DNA of 11,793 bases from Patescibacteria group bacterium (GTDB lineage Bacteria > Patescibacteriota > Patescibacteriia > UBA2591 > UBA6264), in NCBI GenBank assembly GCA_018896315.1, contig JAHIMV010000019.1:1-11793 (forward strand). The letters are read 5' to 3'. A program made the translations under genes and the position numbers. Positions 7,059 to 11,793 of this stretch are shown here, piece by piece (positions within the stretch are counted from its first letter, which is position 1; every line of letters starts with the position of its first letter). The notes beneath the pieces are model-generated. The model did not search any database. It saw only the letters and a program-made list of their open reading frames with translations, and was not told the origin of the DNA.

Positions 7059-8075
7059 TTAATCTGTTTCTGTTTCTGCTAATAATTGTTCAATCGAATT
7101 CATAACTAGCTTGGGATTCTCAATATGCGCCTGATGACCAGCCCCTTTAATAGTACCAAATGTAATGTTAGGATTATGCTCCTTTTTCAATATTTCTTGA
7201 GCTTTATTTAAACTTTGATGGTCAACTTGATCAAATTCGCCTCTGGTTATAATCATCGGGATGTCAACCTTATTTAATTTTTCTAAAATTCGACTATCGT
7301 CAATAGTCATTGAATCTCTGGAGTGACGATAAGGAAATCCTGGTAGGGTAGATAAATAACCTGCATAAGCCTTATTTAAATTTTCATCTTTAAACTGTTT
7401 AATCAGTGGTGCTAACCATTTCCAGTCAATCATTATATCTTCATCTGAGCCAAGATGCTGATCAATAACTTTATCCATGACTTTTAAAGCTTCTGGATCA
7501 ACTGTAGTCAAGGTCGGACCAATAAGAATTACTCCATCATAAGGATGTTTTTCCCTACCCTCTGTCGCCAAAGCTGCGCCAGCTGAACCACCCGAACTTT
7601 GTCCCAAAAAAATCAATTTCTTTGGTGAAATATTATGCTTTTGGAAAATTGCCGGAGCCTGTTGGGCTACTGCCATCCACTGATCAATTTTCATGGACAT
7701 TTTTTCATACATATTTTTACCTTTTCTGTGCATATCAAGAGATAAAAGACCAAAGCCTTTTTCATTGGCTAATTTAGCCAACTTGGCCCAATCTCGGGCC
7801 TGACCGCAATGACCGTGCTCAGTAACTAACCAGACACCATTGGCCTCATTGGTTGGTTGGTATGTTTCATAACCAAAAACCCTTTCGCCTACTTCTAGCA
7901 AAAAAATTCCGTCAGGTTGACGATCTCCATAAAGAATTTTCTCAGCATCTGGCACTGGTCTAGCTTCAGGAGCGTCTTCTTGCACACCAAATATAGTTTT
8001 AAATTCCTTGTTTATAAGTTCTTCCTTTTCTTTAATTTCCTTTTCAAACGGTATTGATGATTCTTTAAATTTCAT
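7059..8075 (-). CDS. Alpha/beta hydrolase, cytoplasmic
   Basis: Protein of 338 aa. The oxyanion-side TEHGHCG (about 85-91), the nucleophile elbow GQSSGGSAG with Ser160, the acid Asp282 in RGEFDQVDH and His314 in GAGHQAHIENP form a clear catalytic triad in order for a serine hydrolase of the alpha/beta fold. The first 50 residues (KESSIPFEKEIKEKEE...) are charged and lack a signal peptide. The region between 190 and 260 is a helical cap. The substrate is unknown; an esterase, lipase or peptidase-like activity is possible. It is the first gene of a co-directional series reaching to the left edge. Upstream it has a 121-bp gap that holds the NIF3 tail fragment, and I could not find a convincing promoter there, so read-through from the toxin-antitoxin operon is possible. 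Start chosen at the first ATG; no Shine-Dalgarno motif. Confidence 0.88.
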   Translation of the reverse strand: MKFKESSIPFEKEIKEKEELINKEFKTIFGVQEDAPEARPVPDAEKILYGDRQPDGIFLLEVGERVFGYETYQPTNEANGVWLVTEHGHCGQARDWAKLAKLANEKGFGLLSLDMHRKGKNMYEKMSMKIDQWMAVAQQAPAIFQKHNISPKKLIFLGQSSGGSAGAALATEGREKHPYDGVILIGPTLTTVDPEALKVMDKVIDQHLGSDEDIMIDWKWLAPLIKQFKDENLNKAYAGYLSTLPGFPYRHSRDSMTIDDSRILEKLNKVDIPMIITRGEFDQVDHQSLNKAQEILKKEHNPNITFGTIKGAGHQAHIENPKLVMNSIEQLLAETETD

Positions 8076-8133
8076 ACCAAATTCTAATATTTAAAATTTT
8101 TATGTATTTATAAATAAATCAACCTCTAAAATT

Positions 8134-8196
8134 TCATTTTACTCTCTTATATCTCTCCACCCTAATTAACCCAGAACAAGGGATAATCTCAATTTT
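8134..8196 (-). pseudogene. Fragment of a NIF3-like gene 3' end
   Basis: Read on the minus strand, this piece encodes KIEIIPCSGLIRVERYK followed by RVK and TGA. The first 17 residues are identical to the last part of the complete NIF3-like protein (encoded at 9274-9324). The DNA of those 17 codons differs at six positions and all six are synonymous. There is no start codon and no upstream NIF3 sequence. The fragment begins directly after the TAA of the HEPN gene, and by chance or origin it is in the same frame. It is therefore a remnant of a NIF3 gene end rather than a gene. The pattern of silent changes shows that both copies evolved as real coding sequence before the fragment was stranded. 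Confidence 0.85.
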
Positions 8197-8658
8197 TTAA
8201 ACTAACTTCTGCCGCGGATTTTTCCTTTGAATAAACTCTGTAATCTGCCTGACGAACTGTTTAGCAGACTTAAAGGATTCCTCTGTCTCTGTTCTAGACA
8301 CTAAAAGTCCCGGCTCATCATAGGTGAACCGATTTCGTTTCTGACGCATTCTATTAAAATGTCTAACTAATTTAGAAAAATCTGAGGTTAAAATATATTT
8401 TGAAAAAATTACCACTGTTTTATGCTGCTGACCATCTGCTGGTCTATAGCCATAAGAAAACATTAAAGCGCGGCTGGCTCTTAGCATAGACAAATACGCA
8501 TAATTGTATGAAGCCTCAGCGTCAATATCTAAATTAGCTTCTGCCACTTTTAAATCTTTTTGAGCTCTGTTAATATGTTTAACAACCTGATCAAAACCTA
8601 TTGTTTCTTTTTTAATTAAACCTTCTTTTATATATTCTTTAATAAAATCTTCCATCAT
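8197..8658 (-). CDS. HEPN-domain protein, putative toxin of an MNT/HEPN pair
   Basis: Protein of 153 aa, mostly helical. IGFDQVVKHINRAQKDLKVAEANL, then ASYNYAYLSMLRASRALMFSYGYRP with the GQQHKTV block, then LVRHFNRMRQKRNRFTYDEP (100-115), is the usual order of HEPN proteins paired with MNT nucleotidyltransferases. HEPN toxins such as HepT act as RNases with an R-X4-6-H motif. Here the corresponding place reads R108-N-R-F-T-Y113, so the His is replaced by Tyr. Its Arg-Asn pair is kept. Activity as an RNase is therefore uncertain. The gene overlaps the MNT stop (ATG at 8658, TGA at 8657-8655), so translation is coupled. A second ATG follows directly. It ends abruptly at the border of the NIF3 fragment. 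Tyr113 could be a modification site for the partner enzyme, by analogy with MntA-type AMPylation; that is speculation here. Confidence 0.85.
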   Translation of the reverse strand: MMEDFIKEYIKEGLIKKETIGFDQVVKHINRAQKDLKVAEANLDIDAEASYNYAYLSMLRASRALMFSYGYRPADGQQHKTVVIFSKYILTSDFSKLVRHFNRMRQKRNRFTYDEPGLLVSRTETEESFKSAKQFVRQITEFIQRKNPRQKLV

Positions 8659-9200
8659 ATTAATTCTATTTTCTTTTTCTTTAAAATGTTTTCTAAAAAT
8701 GAATCTTTATTTTTTATCTTTTCCTGAAATTCTTTTCCACTTATCAAAGTATAATTAATTTCTCGACTGAATTTGTTTTCTAGTTTATCTATTGTATTTA
8801 AAATATCATCTTCTTTGGCAGAGCCGATTATCATTAAATCAACATCGCTTCTCTTTTGCTCCTGTCCTTGAGCAAAAGAACCATAAATGAATGCTCTGCT
8901 GACCCCTTTTATTTTTTTTAAAGATCTACTAAGTGTCCCTTTAATGCCAACAGTTTTAAAAAAAATATTTTTTAACTCAGTATAAAGAGGATGCTTCTCG
9001 TTTAATTCAAAAAATCGACTATTGGCTTGATAATGGCTATTTAATAAACCGTCCTCTACTAATTGATTAATGGCTTTTTGGAAAACGCCAGGCTCTTTGC
9101 CAAGCATTCGACCTAATTGACGTAAATAAAAAGACCTTTTAGGGTGATTAAAAAAAATTTCTAAAATTAATGTTTGATTTTTAGTAAATTTAAGCAACAT
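8655..9200 (-). CDS. Winged-helix plus MNT nucleotidyltransferase, putative antitoxin
   Basis: Protein of 181 aa with two parts. Residues about 5-75 form a winged helix-turn-helix: LILEIFFNHPKRSFYLRQLG, then VFQKAINQLVEDGLL, then a wing NSRFFELNEKHPLY. Residues about 98-175 are a minimal nucleotidyltransferase domain with GSFAQGQ (107-113) and SDVDLMII (118-125), whose D119 and D121 are the metal ligands. The third acidic position seen in larger enzymes appears as Asn in REINYTLIS, as is common for HTH-fused MNT proteins. MNT antitoxins of the MntA type AMPylate their HEPN toxin, and the DNA-binding part suggests autoregulation of the operon. Palindromes in the promoter just upstream fit that. 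The start ATG at 9200 lies within 20-30 bases of the predicted transcription start, so the leader is very short. Confidence 0.87.
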   Translation of the reverse strand: MLLKFTKNQTLILEIFFNHPKRSFYLRQLGRMLGKEPGVFQKAINQLVEDGLLNSHYQANSRFFELNEKHPLYTELKNIFFKTVGIKGTLSRSLKKIKGVSRAFIYGSFAQGQEQKRSDVDLMIIGSAKEDDILNTIDKLENKFSREINYTLISGKEFQEKIKNKDSFLENILKKKKIELI

Positions 9201-9204
9201 ATTG

Positions 9205-9210
9205 ATTATA
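9205..9210 (-). promoter_or_regulatory. Possible second -10 box of the MNT/HEPN operon
   Basis: A perfect TATAAT lies only four bases upstream of the MNT start codon. The matching -35 would be the weak CATACA at 9228-9233. If used, the mRNA would be practically leaderless, in line with the absence of Shine-Dalgarno motifs. It lies one 21-bp repeat unit downstream of the stronger TACAAT box and may simply be a by-product of the duplication. Confidence 0.35.
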
Positions 9211-9250
9211 TGCTATTTACATACAATTGTATGCTATTTACATACAATTG
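9209..9250. repeat. Two perfect tandem 21-bp repeats in the MNT/HEPN promoter
   Basis: Positions 9209-9229 and 9230-9250 are identical 21-base units placed directly head to tail. Each contains the end of CATACAATTG. Two units spaced by two helical turns place the two ACAATTGT cores on the same face of the DNA, which suits cooperative binding by a dimeric wHTH protein. Confidence 0.95.
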
Positions 9251-9251
9251 T
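9220..9251. promoter_or_regulatory. Predicted operator pair for the wHTH-MNT protein
   Basis: CATACAATTGTATG at 9220-9233 is a perfect 14-bp palindrome. A second copy of its core, ACAATTGT, lies at 9244-9251, exactly 21 bp away. The first core covers the -10 box and the second overlaps the -35 box of the operon promoter, so a bound protein would block RNA polymerase. The autoregulator is inferred to be the wHTH-MNT protein encoded immediately downstream. Confidence 0.6.
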
Positions 9252-9254
9252 CAA
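9226..9254 (-). promoter_or_regulatory. Sigma-70-type promoter of the MNT/HEPN operon
   Basis: On the minus strand a perfect -35 TTGACA (9254-9249) is followed by a 17-bp spacer and a -10 TACAAT (9231-9226). Transcription would start near 9219, leaving a leader of about 19 nt before the MNT start at 9200. The -35 box lies 10 nt beyond the NIF3 stop codon, so the toxin-antitoxin operon has an independent promoter just behind that gene. Confidence 0.75.
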
Positions 9255-9264
9255 TAAAAATCGT

Positions 9265-10236
9265 TTATTTTTTCTTATACCTCTCTACTCTGATTAAGCC
9301 AGAACAAGGGATAATCTCAATCTTTTTCTTGGCTAATTCATCTAATATTAAATTCATGCCAATAGAGTCTGAAGCGCTATGACCAGCAATGACTACATTA
9401 ATGTGGGCTTTTTCTGCTTCCTTGCGATTCTTTTCACTCATATGCATAGCCACCACTGTGCCTATTCCTGCCTGAGCCATTTTCTCATAAATCTTTGAAG
9501 AGCCTTCTGTTCCTCCAGTAATTTCTGTTAAAGCGATTTTACCGCAGTGATTTGTTTCTTTGCCGGCAAAAAGCCTTGGCCCAGCCCCTATTTTCATTCC
9601 CTGTTGATATTCAGGAATGGTTTTTAATAAATCTAATAACTCTTCTACATATTCTGGTTTTTTCTTTTTAATCAACTTATTTAAAAAATCTGCCACACAA
9701 TTATCAGCTGGCGTATGCATGCACATATATCCTATTTTTAATAACTTAGCTGCATCTACCACTCGATTATGATTAGCTGAAGAAATTGAACGACTAACTT
9801 CTCCCCTTCTTAAATGAACTAAACTTTCGGCAATATTAATCGGTACACCATAAAGAGCTAAAACATCTGATTGAAGTTTCATTACATCATCCAAACCGGT
9901 TAAACCTATGCCTCTGGGATGGTGGGCTAAGACCAAATCAACATTACCTAAATGCTTTGCCAAAAGCAACTCACTTACCTCCATGTCAATGCCAGTTAAA
10001 ATCTTTTTAATTTGTTTTTTTGCCCGTCCTGAGCTTGCCGAAGGATCTACTAAAATTCGGGTGTCAGAATATGGATTTGTTAGTCTTTCTTTGTCAAATT
10101 CTTTCTTTTGTTTTACAGACATTTTCTCATATTGCTTTTTTAAATGGGTTAACATTTTTTTCACTTGCCCCTCCCCTCTTAAATCGCTTTCTGTTCCCAT
10201 TTTAATGGCTAAATTGTAAATTTGTTCAATAGTCAT
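9265..10236 (-). CDS. NIF3-like dinuclear metal-centre protein
   Basis: Protein of 323 aa from the ATG at 10236. An in-frame ATG at 10269 would add 11 residues but overlaps the -10 box of the promoter, so it is rejected. NIF3 family features are AHHPRG (104-109), HTPADN (174-179), and AGHSASDSIGMN near the C-terminus (285-296), whose His/Asp/Glu residues normally bind two metals. LVLAHHP and IPCSGLIR fit as well. NIF3 proteins are widely conserved and sometimes annotated as GTP cyclohydrolase I type 2, but their true activity is unclear. Odd: residues 65-72 (PSASSGRA) are encoded by a short dispersed-repeat-like element between strand regions (TRILV and IKKILTGID). The 3' end is duplicated behind the following toxin-antitoxin operon. 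The gene has its own promoter and no clear terminator. Confidence 0.88.
   Translation of the reverse strand: MTIEQIYNLAIKMGTESDLRGEGQVKKMLTHLKKQYEKMSVKQKKEFDKERLTNPYSDTRILVDPSASSGRAKKQIKKILTGIDMEVSELLLAKHLGNVDLVLAHHPRGIGLTGLDDVMKLQSDVLALYGVPINIAESLVHLRRGEVSRSISSANHNRVVDAAKLLKIGYMCMHTPADNCVADFLNKLIKKKKPEYVEELLDLLKTIPEYQQGMKIGAGPRLFAGKETNHCGKIALTEITGGTEGSSKIYEKMAQAGIGTVVAMHMSEKNRKEAEKAHINVVIAGHSASDSIGMNLILDELAKKKIEIIPCSGLIRVERYKKK
10021..10044. repeat. Dispersed 'CTTCGGCAAGCTCAGG'-type element inside the NIF3-like gene
   Basis: On the minus strand the element reads CCTTCGGCAAGCTCAGG followed by ACGGGCA, and on the plus strand it contains CCTGAGCTTGCCGAAGG. It has the shape of the short imperfectly palindromic element CTTCGACAAGCTCAGG that I know from many uncultured bacteria. 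That element leaves peptides such as PSTSSGRA, PELVEG or LSLSKD depending on frame. Here the frame gives PSASSGRA, while the opposite strand would give RPELAEG and VLSLPKD. It is GC-rich in an AT-rich gene and its length of 24 keeps the frame, so it adds eight residues. The identification rests on memory of that element, not on a search. Confidence 0.65.
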
Positions 10237-10267
10237 AATAATATAGTTAAAAATAAATCTTACTTTC

Positions 10268-10296
10268 ATTATATGTAAAAATAAGATATTTGTCGA
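10268..10296 (-). promoter_or_regulatory. Sigma-70-type promoter of the NIF3-like gene
   Basis: The minus strand carries -35 TCGACA (10296-10291), a 17-bp AT-rich spacer and a perfect -10 TATAAT (10273-10268). Transcription would start near 10261, giving a leader of about 25 nt before the ATG at 10236. The longer reading from the ATG at 10269 would start inside the -10 box, which decides the start. The promoter lies 17 bp beyond the palindrome that ends the upstream operon. Confidence 0.75.
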
Positions 10297-10312
10297 GATT
10301 AATTAACTACTT

Positions 10313-10348
10313 TTCGTAAGAATCGTGCGGCCGCACGATTCTTACGAA
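10313..10348. terminator. Perfect 36-bp palindrome, possible transcription terminator hairpin
   Basis: TTCGTAAGAATCGTGC is followed by GGCC and then by its exact reverse complement. As RNA this is a 16-bp stem with a four-base loop. It covers the stop codon of the 97-aa gene (10344-10342) and lies between that operon and the NIF3 promoter, a fitting place for a terminator. However, no T-run follows on either strand, so it is not a canonical intrinsic terminator. The GC-rich centre (GCGGCCGC) stands out in this AT-rich DNA. An assembly or amplification fold-back cannot be excluded. Confidence 0.5.
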
Positions 10349-10635
10349 GTCTGAAATTCTTTAATAATCTCTTTTATTCTTTCTTTTTCTTTTTCTAAAA
10401 TTTCTCCATCGTATTCCCCGCTATGAGCTGATACGCCCTGATAAATAGGGGCTTTTTGATCTAAGTGAAGATTAAAAAATCCATTTTCAATATAAATATG
10501 AAAACGAGGAAATTGATAACCGCGTAAACGACGAACATAACTTATCTCCCCTGTTCTTCTTCTTAACTCAGCATAGCCGCAACGCTTAATTAGTTTATCA
10601 GTATCAATAGAAACAGATGGTATTTTAATTTTCAT
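10342..10635 (-). CDS. Conserved-looking hypothetical protein, 97 aa
   Basis: I do not recognise a named family. From the ATG at 10635 the protein has 97 aa. A longer version from 10665 would overlap the methyltransferase by 25 bases and is less likely, while the chosen start leaves a 5-nt gap. Visible features are SIDTDKLIKRCGYAELRRR near the start, SYVRRLRGYQFPRFHIYI (32-49) with basic and aromatic residues, FNLHLDQK (54-61), HSGEYDGE (71-78) and a charged helical tail KEKERIKEIIKEFQTS. The patterned HLDQ and HSGEYDGE blocks look like conserved motifs and resemble small hypothetical proteins of CPR genomes, from memory. No membrane segment. The stop codon is inside the 36-bp palindrome. Its position as last gene of the methyltransferase string suggests co-transcription. 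Confidence 0.75.
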   Translation of the reverse strand: MKIKIPSVSIDTDKLIKRCGYAELRRRTGEISYVRRLRGYQFPRFHIYIENGFFNLHLDQKAPIYQGVSAHSGEYDGEILEKEKERIKEIIKEFQTS

Positions 10636-10640
10636 AAACT

Positions 10641-11513
10641 TTACTTTTTTACTTGGCAAAACCAAATAGGATATTGCTTATTTAATTCTGAAAAATAACA
10701 ATCTTTAACAACCCTTTTTTCTAAAATATCAAAATAAAAAGAAAATTTCTTAAGAACTTTTTCTTCATAGTTGATAGCCCAAATCTTATCTAGTGGTTTC
10801 CACATTTCCCAAGAATCATTAAGTAATTTTGTAATTTTTTTATTGGTATGTTTATATTTTCCATTCTTCCAATATTTTTTTAATTCCTCCTTAATTTTTG
10901 CCGTATCGCTTAATCCTGTTTTAGGGTTAAAAATATCACAAAGAAAATGACAAAAAAGCTCCATGGCTGTATTTCTAGAAATGGGTATTTTGACATATTT
11001 TTCCATAACCTCATCAAGTGATCCCTTTCTCCAATCTGAAGAAATAGTTGCTATCTTATGAATAAAATAACCATTTGGTTTTAAAACTCTTTTAACTTCT
11101 TTTAAAAATTTATTTTGTAAAAAAATTGGAACATTCCCCCAAACCAAATCTCCTAAAACCACATCAAAATATCCTGAAGGAAAAGGCATATTTGTCCAAT
11201 TTCCTTTAACAATAATTTCTTTTGGATTCTTTATCTTTGTCAACTCTGTCATTGCTAAAATCATTTCCATATTAATATCAATAATGCTGACCTCAGCCTT
11301 AAGGCCAGCTAAAACATCTCTTATTTCTGGCGTTGCTCCTAAAACTAAAGTTCTTGGTTGGCGTTTTAACCCAACAAAAGATTTTTTAGCAAACTGACGA
11401 TACAGGCTCATTGCTTGTTTAGATGGTCTGCCTGGAGGAGTAAAATATTTTTCCCAGCGTGCGGCAAAAGCTTTCCAAGGATTAGCAAATTTTTCTTGTT
11501 TTTTCTTGGACAT
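10641..11513 (-). CDS. SAM-dependent methyltransferase, class I, paralogue of the one at 6197
   Basis: Protein of 290 aa. Motif I is LVLGATPEIRD (56-66). The strand-2 acidic residue is in VSIIDINMEM (D79). Motif IV is YFDVVLGDLVWGNVP (115-129), then VLKPNGYFIHK. It shares with the other methyltransferase the N-terminal W..FA.RW...F..P..PS segment, GLKAEV, ID(I)xxEM and VLGDLV. The two are clear paralogues, while their C-terminal substrate regions differ. The stop is 5 nt before the next gene. Its start comes one base after the stop of the upstream gene (TAA-t-ATG), so coupling is likely. Substrate unknown, no signal or membrane segment. Confidence 0.87.
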   Translation of the reverse strand: MSKKKQEKFANPWKAFAARWEKYFTPPGRPSKQAMSLYRQFAKKSFVGLKRQPRTLVLGATPEIRDVLAGLKAEVSIIDINMEMILAMTELTKIKNPKEIIVKGNWTNMPFPSGYFDVVLGDLVWGNVPIFLQNKFLKEVKRVLKPNGYFIHKIATISSDWRKGSLDEVMEKYVKIPISRNTAMELFCHFLCDIFNPKTGLSDTAKIKEELKKYWKNGKYKHTNKKITKLLNDSWEMWKPLDKIWAINYEEKVLKKFSFYFDILEKRVVKDCYFSELNKQYPIWFCQVKK

Positions 11514-11514
11514 A

Positions 11515-11793
11515 TTATTTCTTTTTTAAAACGTAAATTGGCCAGTTGCGCGGATTATAATATGGCGTTTCTGGATAATAAATTGATGATATTTTAAATC
11601 TTTTCTTAAATATCTGTTCTACTTTCTTTCGCTCTGGAATATAAACTTTTGTTTTATTTGCAATCATTCTATTACAATAACTGTTTCTCTCTTTTTTTGA
11701 AATTAATCCTTTTTTATATAACTTTTCTATTTCGGCCCGCCAATCATTAGGAGTGTAGAAATATTTCTTTGAATGATAACAACAAACCTCTAA
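11515..11793 (-). CDS. C-terminal part of a possible third methyltransferase of the same family
   Basis: An open frame of 92 codons enters from the right edge and stops at 11517-11515. It reads DWRAEIEKLYKKGLISKKER, then VEQIFKKRFKIS, and ends NWPIYVLKKK. The end resembles that of the methyltransferase at 6197 (LLKRFFKIS... NCPIYFLRK) in spacing and motif: a basic helix with F-KIS, an aromatic stretch, then PIY and two to three basic residues. I infer a third tandem paralogue, but the catalytic half is outside the window. Only one base separates its stop from the next start. Other explanations, such as an unrelated protein with a similar tail, are possible. Confidence 0.6.
   Translation of the reverse strand, partial: LEVCCYHSKKYFYTPNDWRAEIEKLYKKGLISKKERNSYCNRMIANKTKVYIPERKKVEQIFKKRFKISSIYYPETPYYNPRNWPIYVLKKK

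Larger units (their letters stand above)
8146..9324. repeat. Direct-repeat-bounded unit: two copies of the NIF3 3' end around the toxin-antitoxin operon
   Basis: Copy A is 8146-8196 and copy B is 9274-9324, in the same orientation and 1128 bp apart. They share 45 of 51 bases, with a perfect 23-base core at 8171-8193 and 9299-9321. Copy B is the genuine end of the NIF3-like gene and copy A is the orphan. The unit between them holds only the MNT and HEPN genes plus their promoter. Such a layout is what results when a small element integrates into a gene's 3' end and restores it, or when recombination between homologous genes brings in a neighbouring cassette. No recombinase or transposase gene is inside. 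I see no terminal inverted repeats. Confidence 0.75.

Noticed and set aside
8076..8133. Promoter for the alpha/beta hydrolase series
   Set aside because: The DNA is AT-rich with a TTGATT and several TATAAA-like strings, but none are spaced 16-18 bases apart.
9209..9250. Two-unit tandem repeat as a CRISPR remnant
   Set aside because: The units touch without spacers and contain promoter elements and a palindrome, so regulation explains them.
9908..10219. Two plus-strand frames (ARPELAEG and VLSLPKD peptides)
   Set aside because: They are antisense to the NIF3-like gene; their odd peptides come from the dispersed element and were useful only for recognising it.
11415..11597. Plus-strand open frame of 60 codons
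   Set aside because: It is antisense to the methyltransferase start and the tail of the next gene.

Overview
The window is AT-rich (about one third G+C by eye). Every gene I can support lies on the minus strand, so the biological reading direction runs from the right edge to the left. The standard code fits, since TGA serves as a stop in several genes. I see no convincing Shine-Dalgarno motif in front of any start, and starts are often tightly coupled (ATGA overlaps, or gaps of 1-9 bases). The composition, the small divergent proteins, the NIF3-like gene carrying a short dispersed 'CTTCGGCAAGCTCAGG'-type element, and the multi-gene strings suggest a Patescibacteria/CPR-like (Parcubacteria-type) bacterium from a metagenome. 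This is inference; there is no rRNA or marker gene to prove it.

Right part, 11793 to 10313: the tail of one gene that resembles the C-terminus of a SAM-dependent methyltransferase, a complete methyltransferase of an unusual 'VLGxTPExRD' subfamily, and a small conserved-looking 97-aa protein of unknown function. This string ends in a perfect 36-bp palindrome that contains the last stop codon. Middle part, 10296 to 8134: a strong promoter drives a NIF3-like dinuclear metal protein. Immediately after it comes an MNT/HEPN toxin-antitoxin operon with its own promoter, which is overlapped by palindromic operators in a tandem 21-bp repeat. Directly behind the HEPN stop sits a second copy of the last 17 codons of the NIF3 gene, identical in protein but with six synonymous differences. 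The toxin-antitoxin operon is therefore bracketed by two copies of a gene's 3' end, as if a tiny cassette had inserted there and restored the target gene.

Left part, 8075 to 1: a long co-directional series. It starts with an alpha/beta hydrolase and a paralogue of the methyltransferase, which is translationally coupled to a stand-alone PEP-utilising phosphohistidine protein without ATP-grasp domain. Next come an aspartate/ornithine carbamoyltransferase-like protein that has lost the hallmark substrate motifs, and a PflX-type radical SAM protein (COG1313). A membrane protein follows that fuses a DsbD/TauE-like domain to a NapH/NosR-like CX3CP redox domain. Last are an AmmeMemoRadiSam-type radical SAM enzyme with an N-terminal membrane anchor, and the 5' part of a MEMO protein, also with an N-terminal hydrophobic segment, that runs off the left edge.

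The left end is best read as a membrane-tethered variant of the AMMECR1-Memo-radical SAM system with a dedicated membrane electron conduit. Its biochemical role is unknown. Whether the methyltransferase, phosphohistidine protein and carbamoyltransferase-like protein belong to the same pathway cannot be decided from one window.
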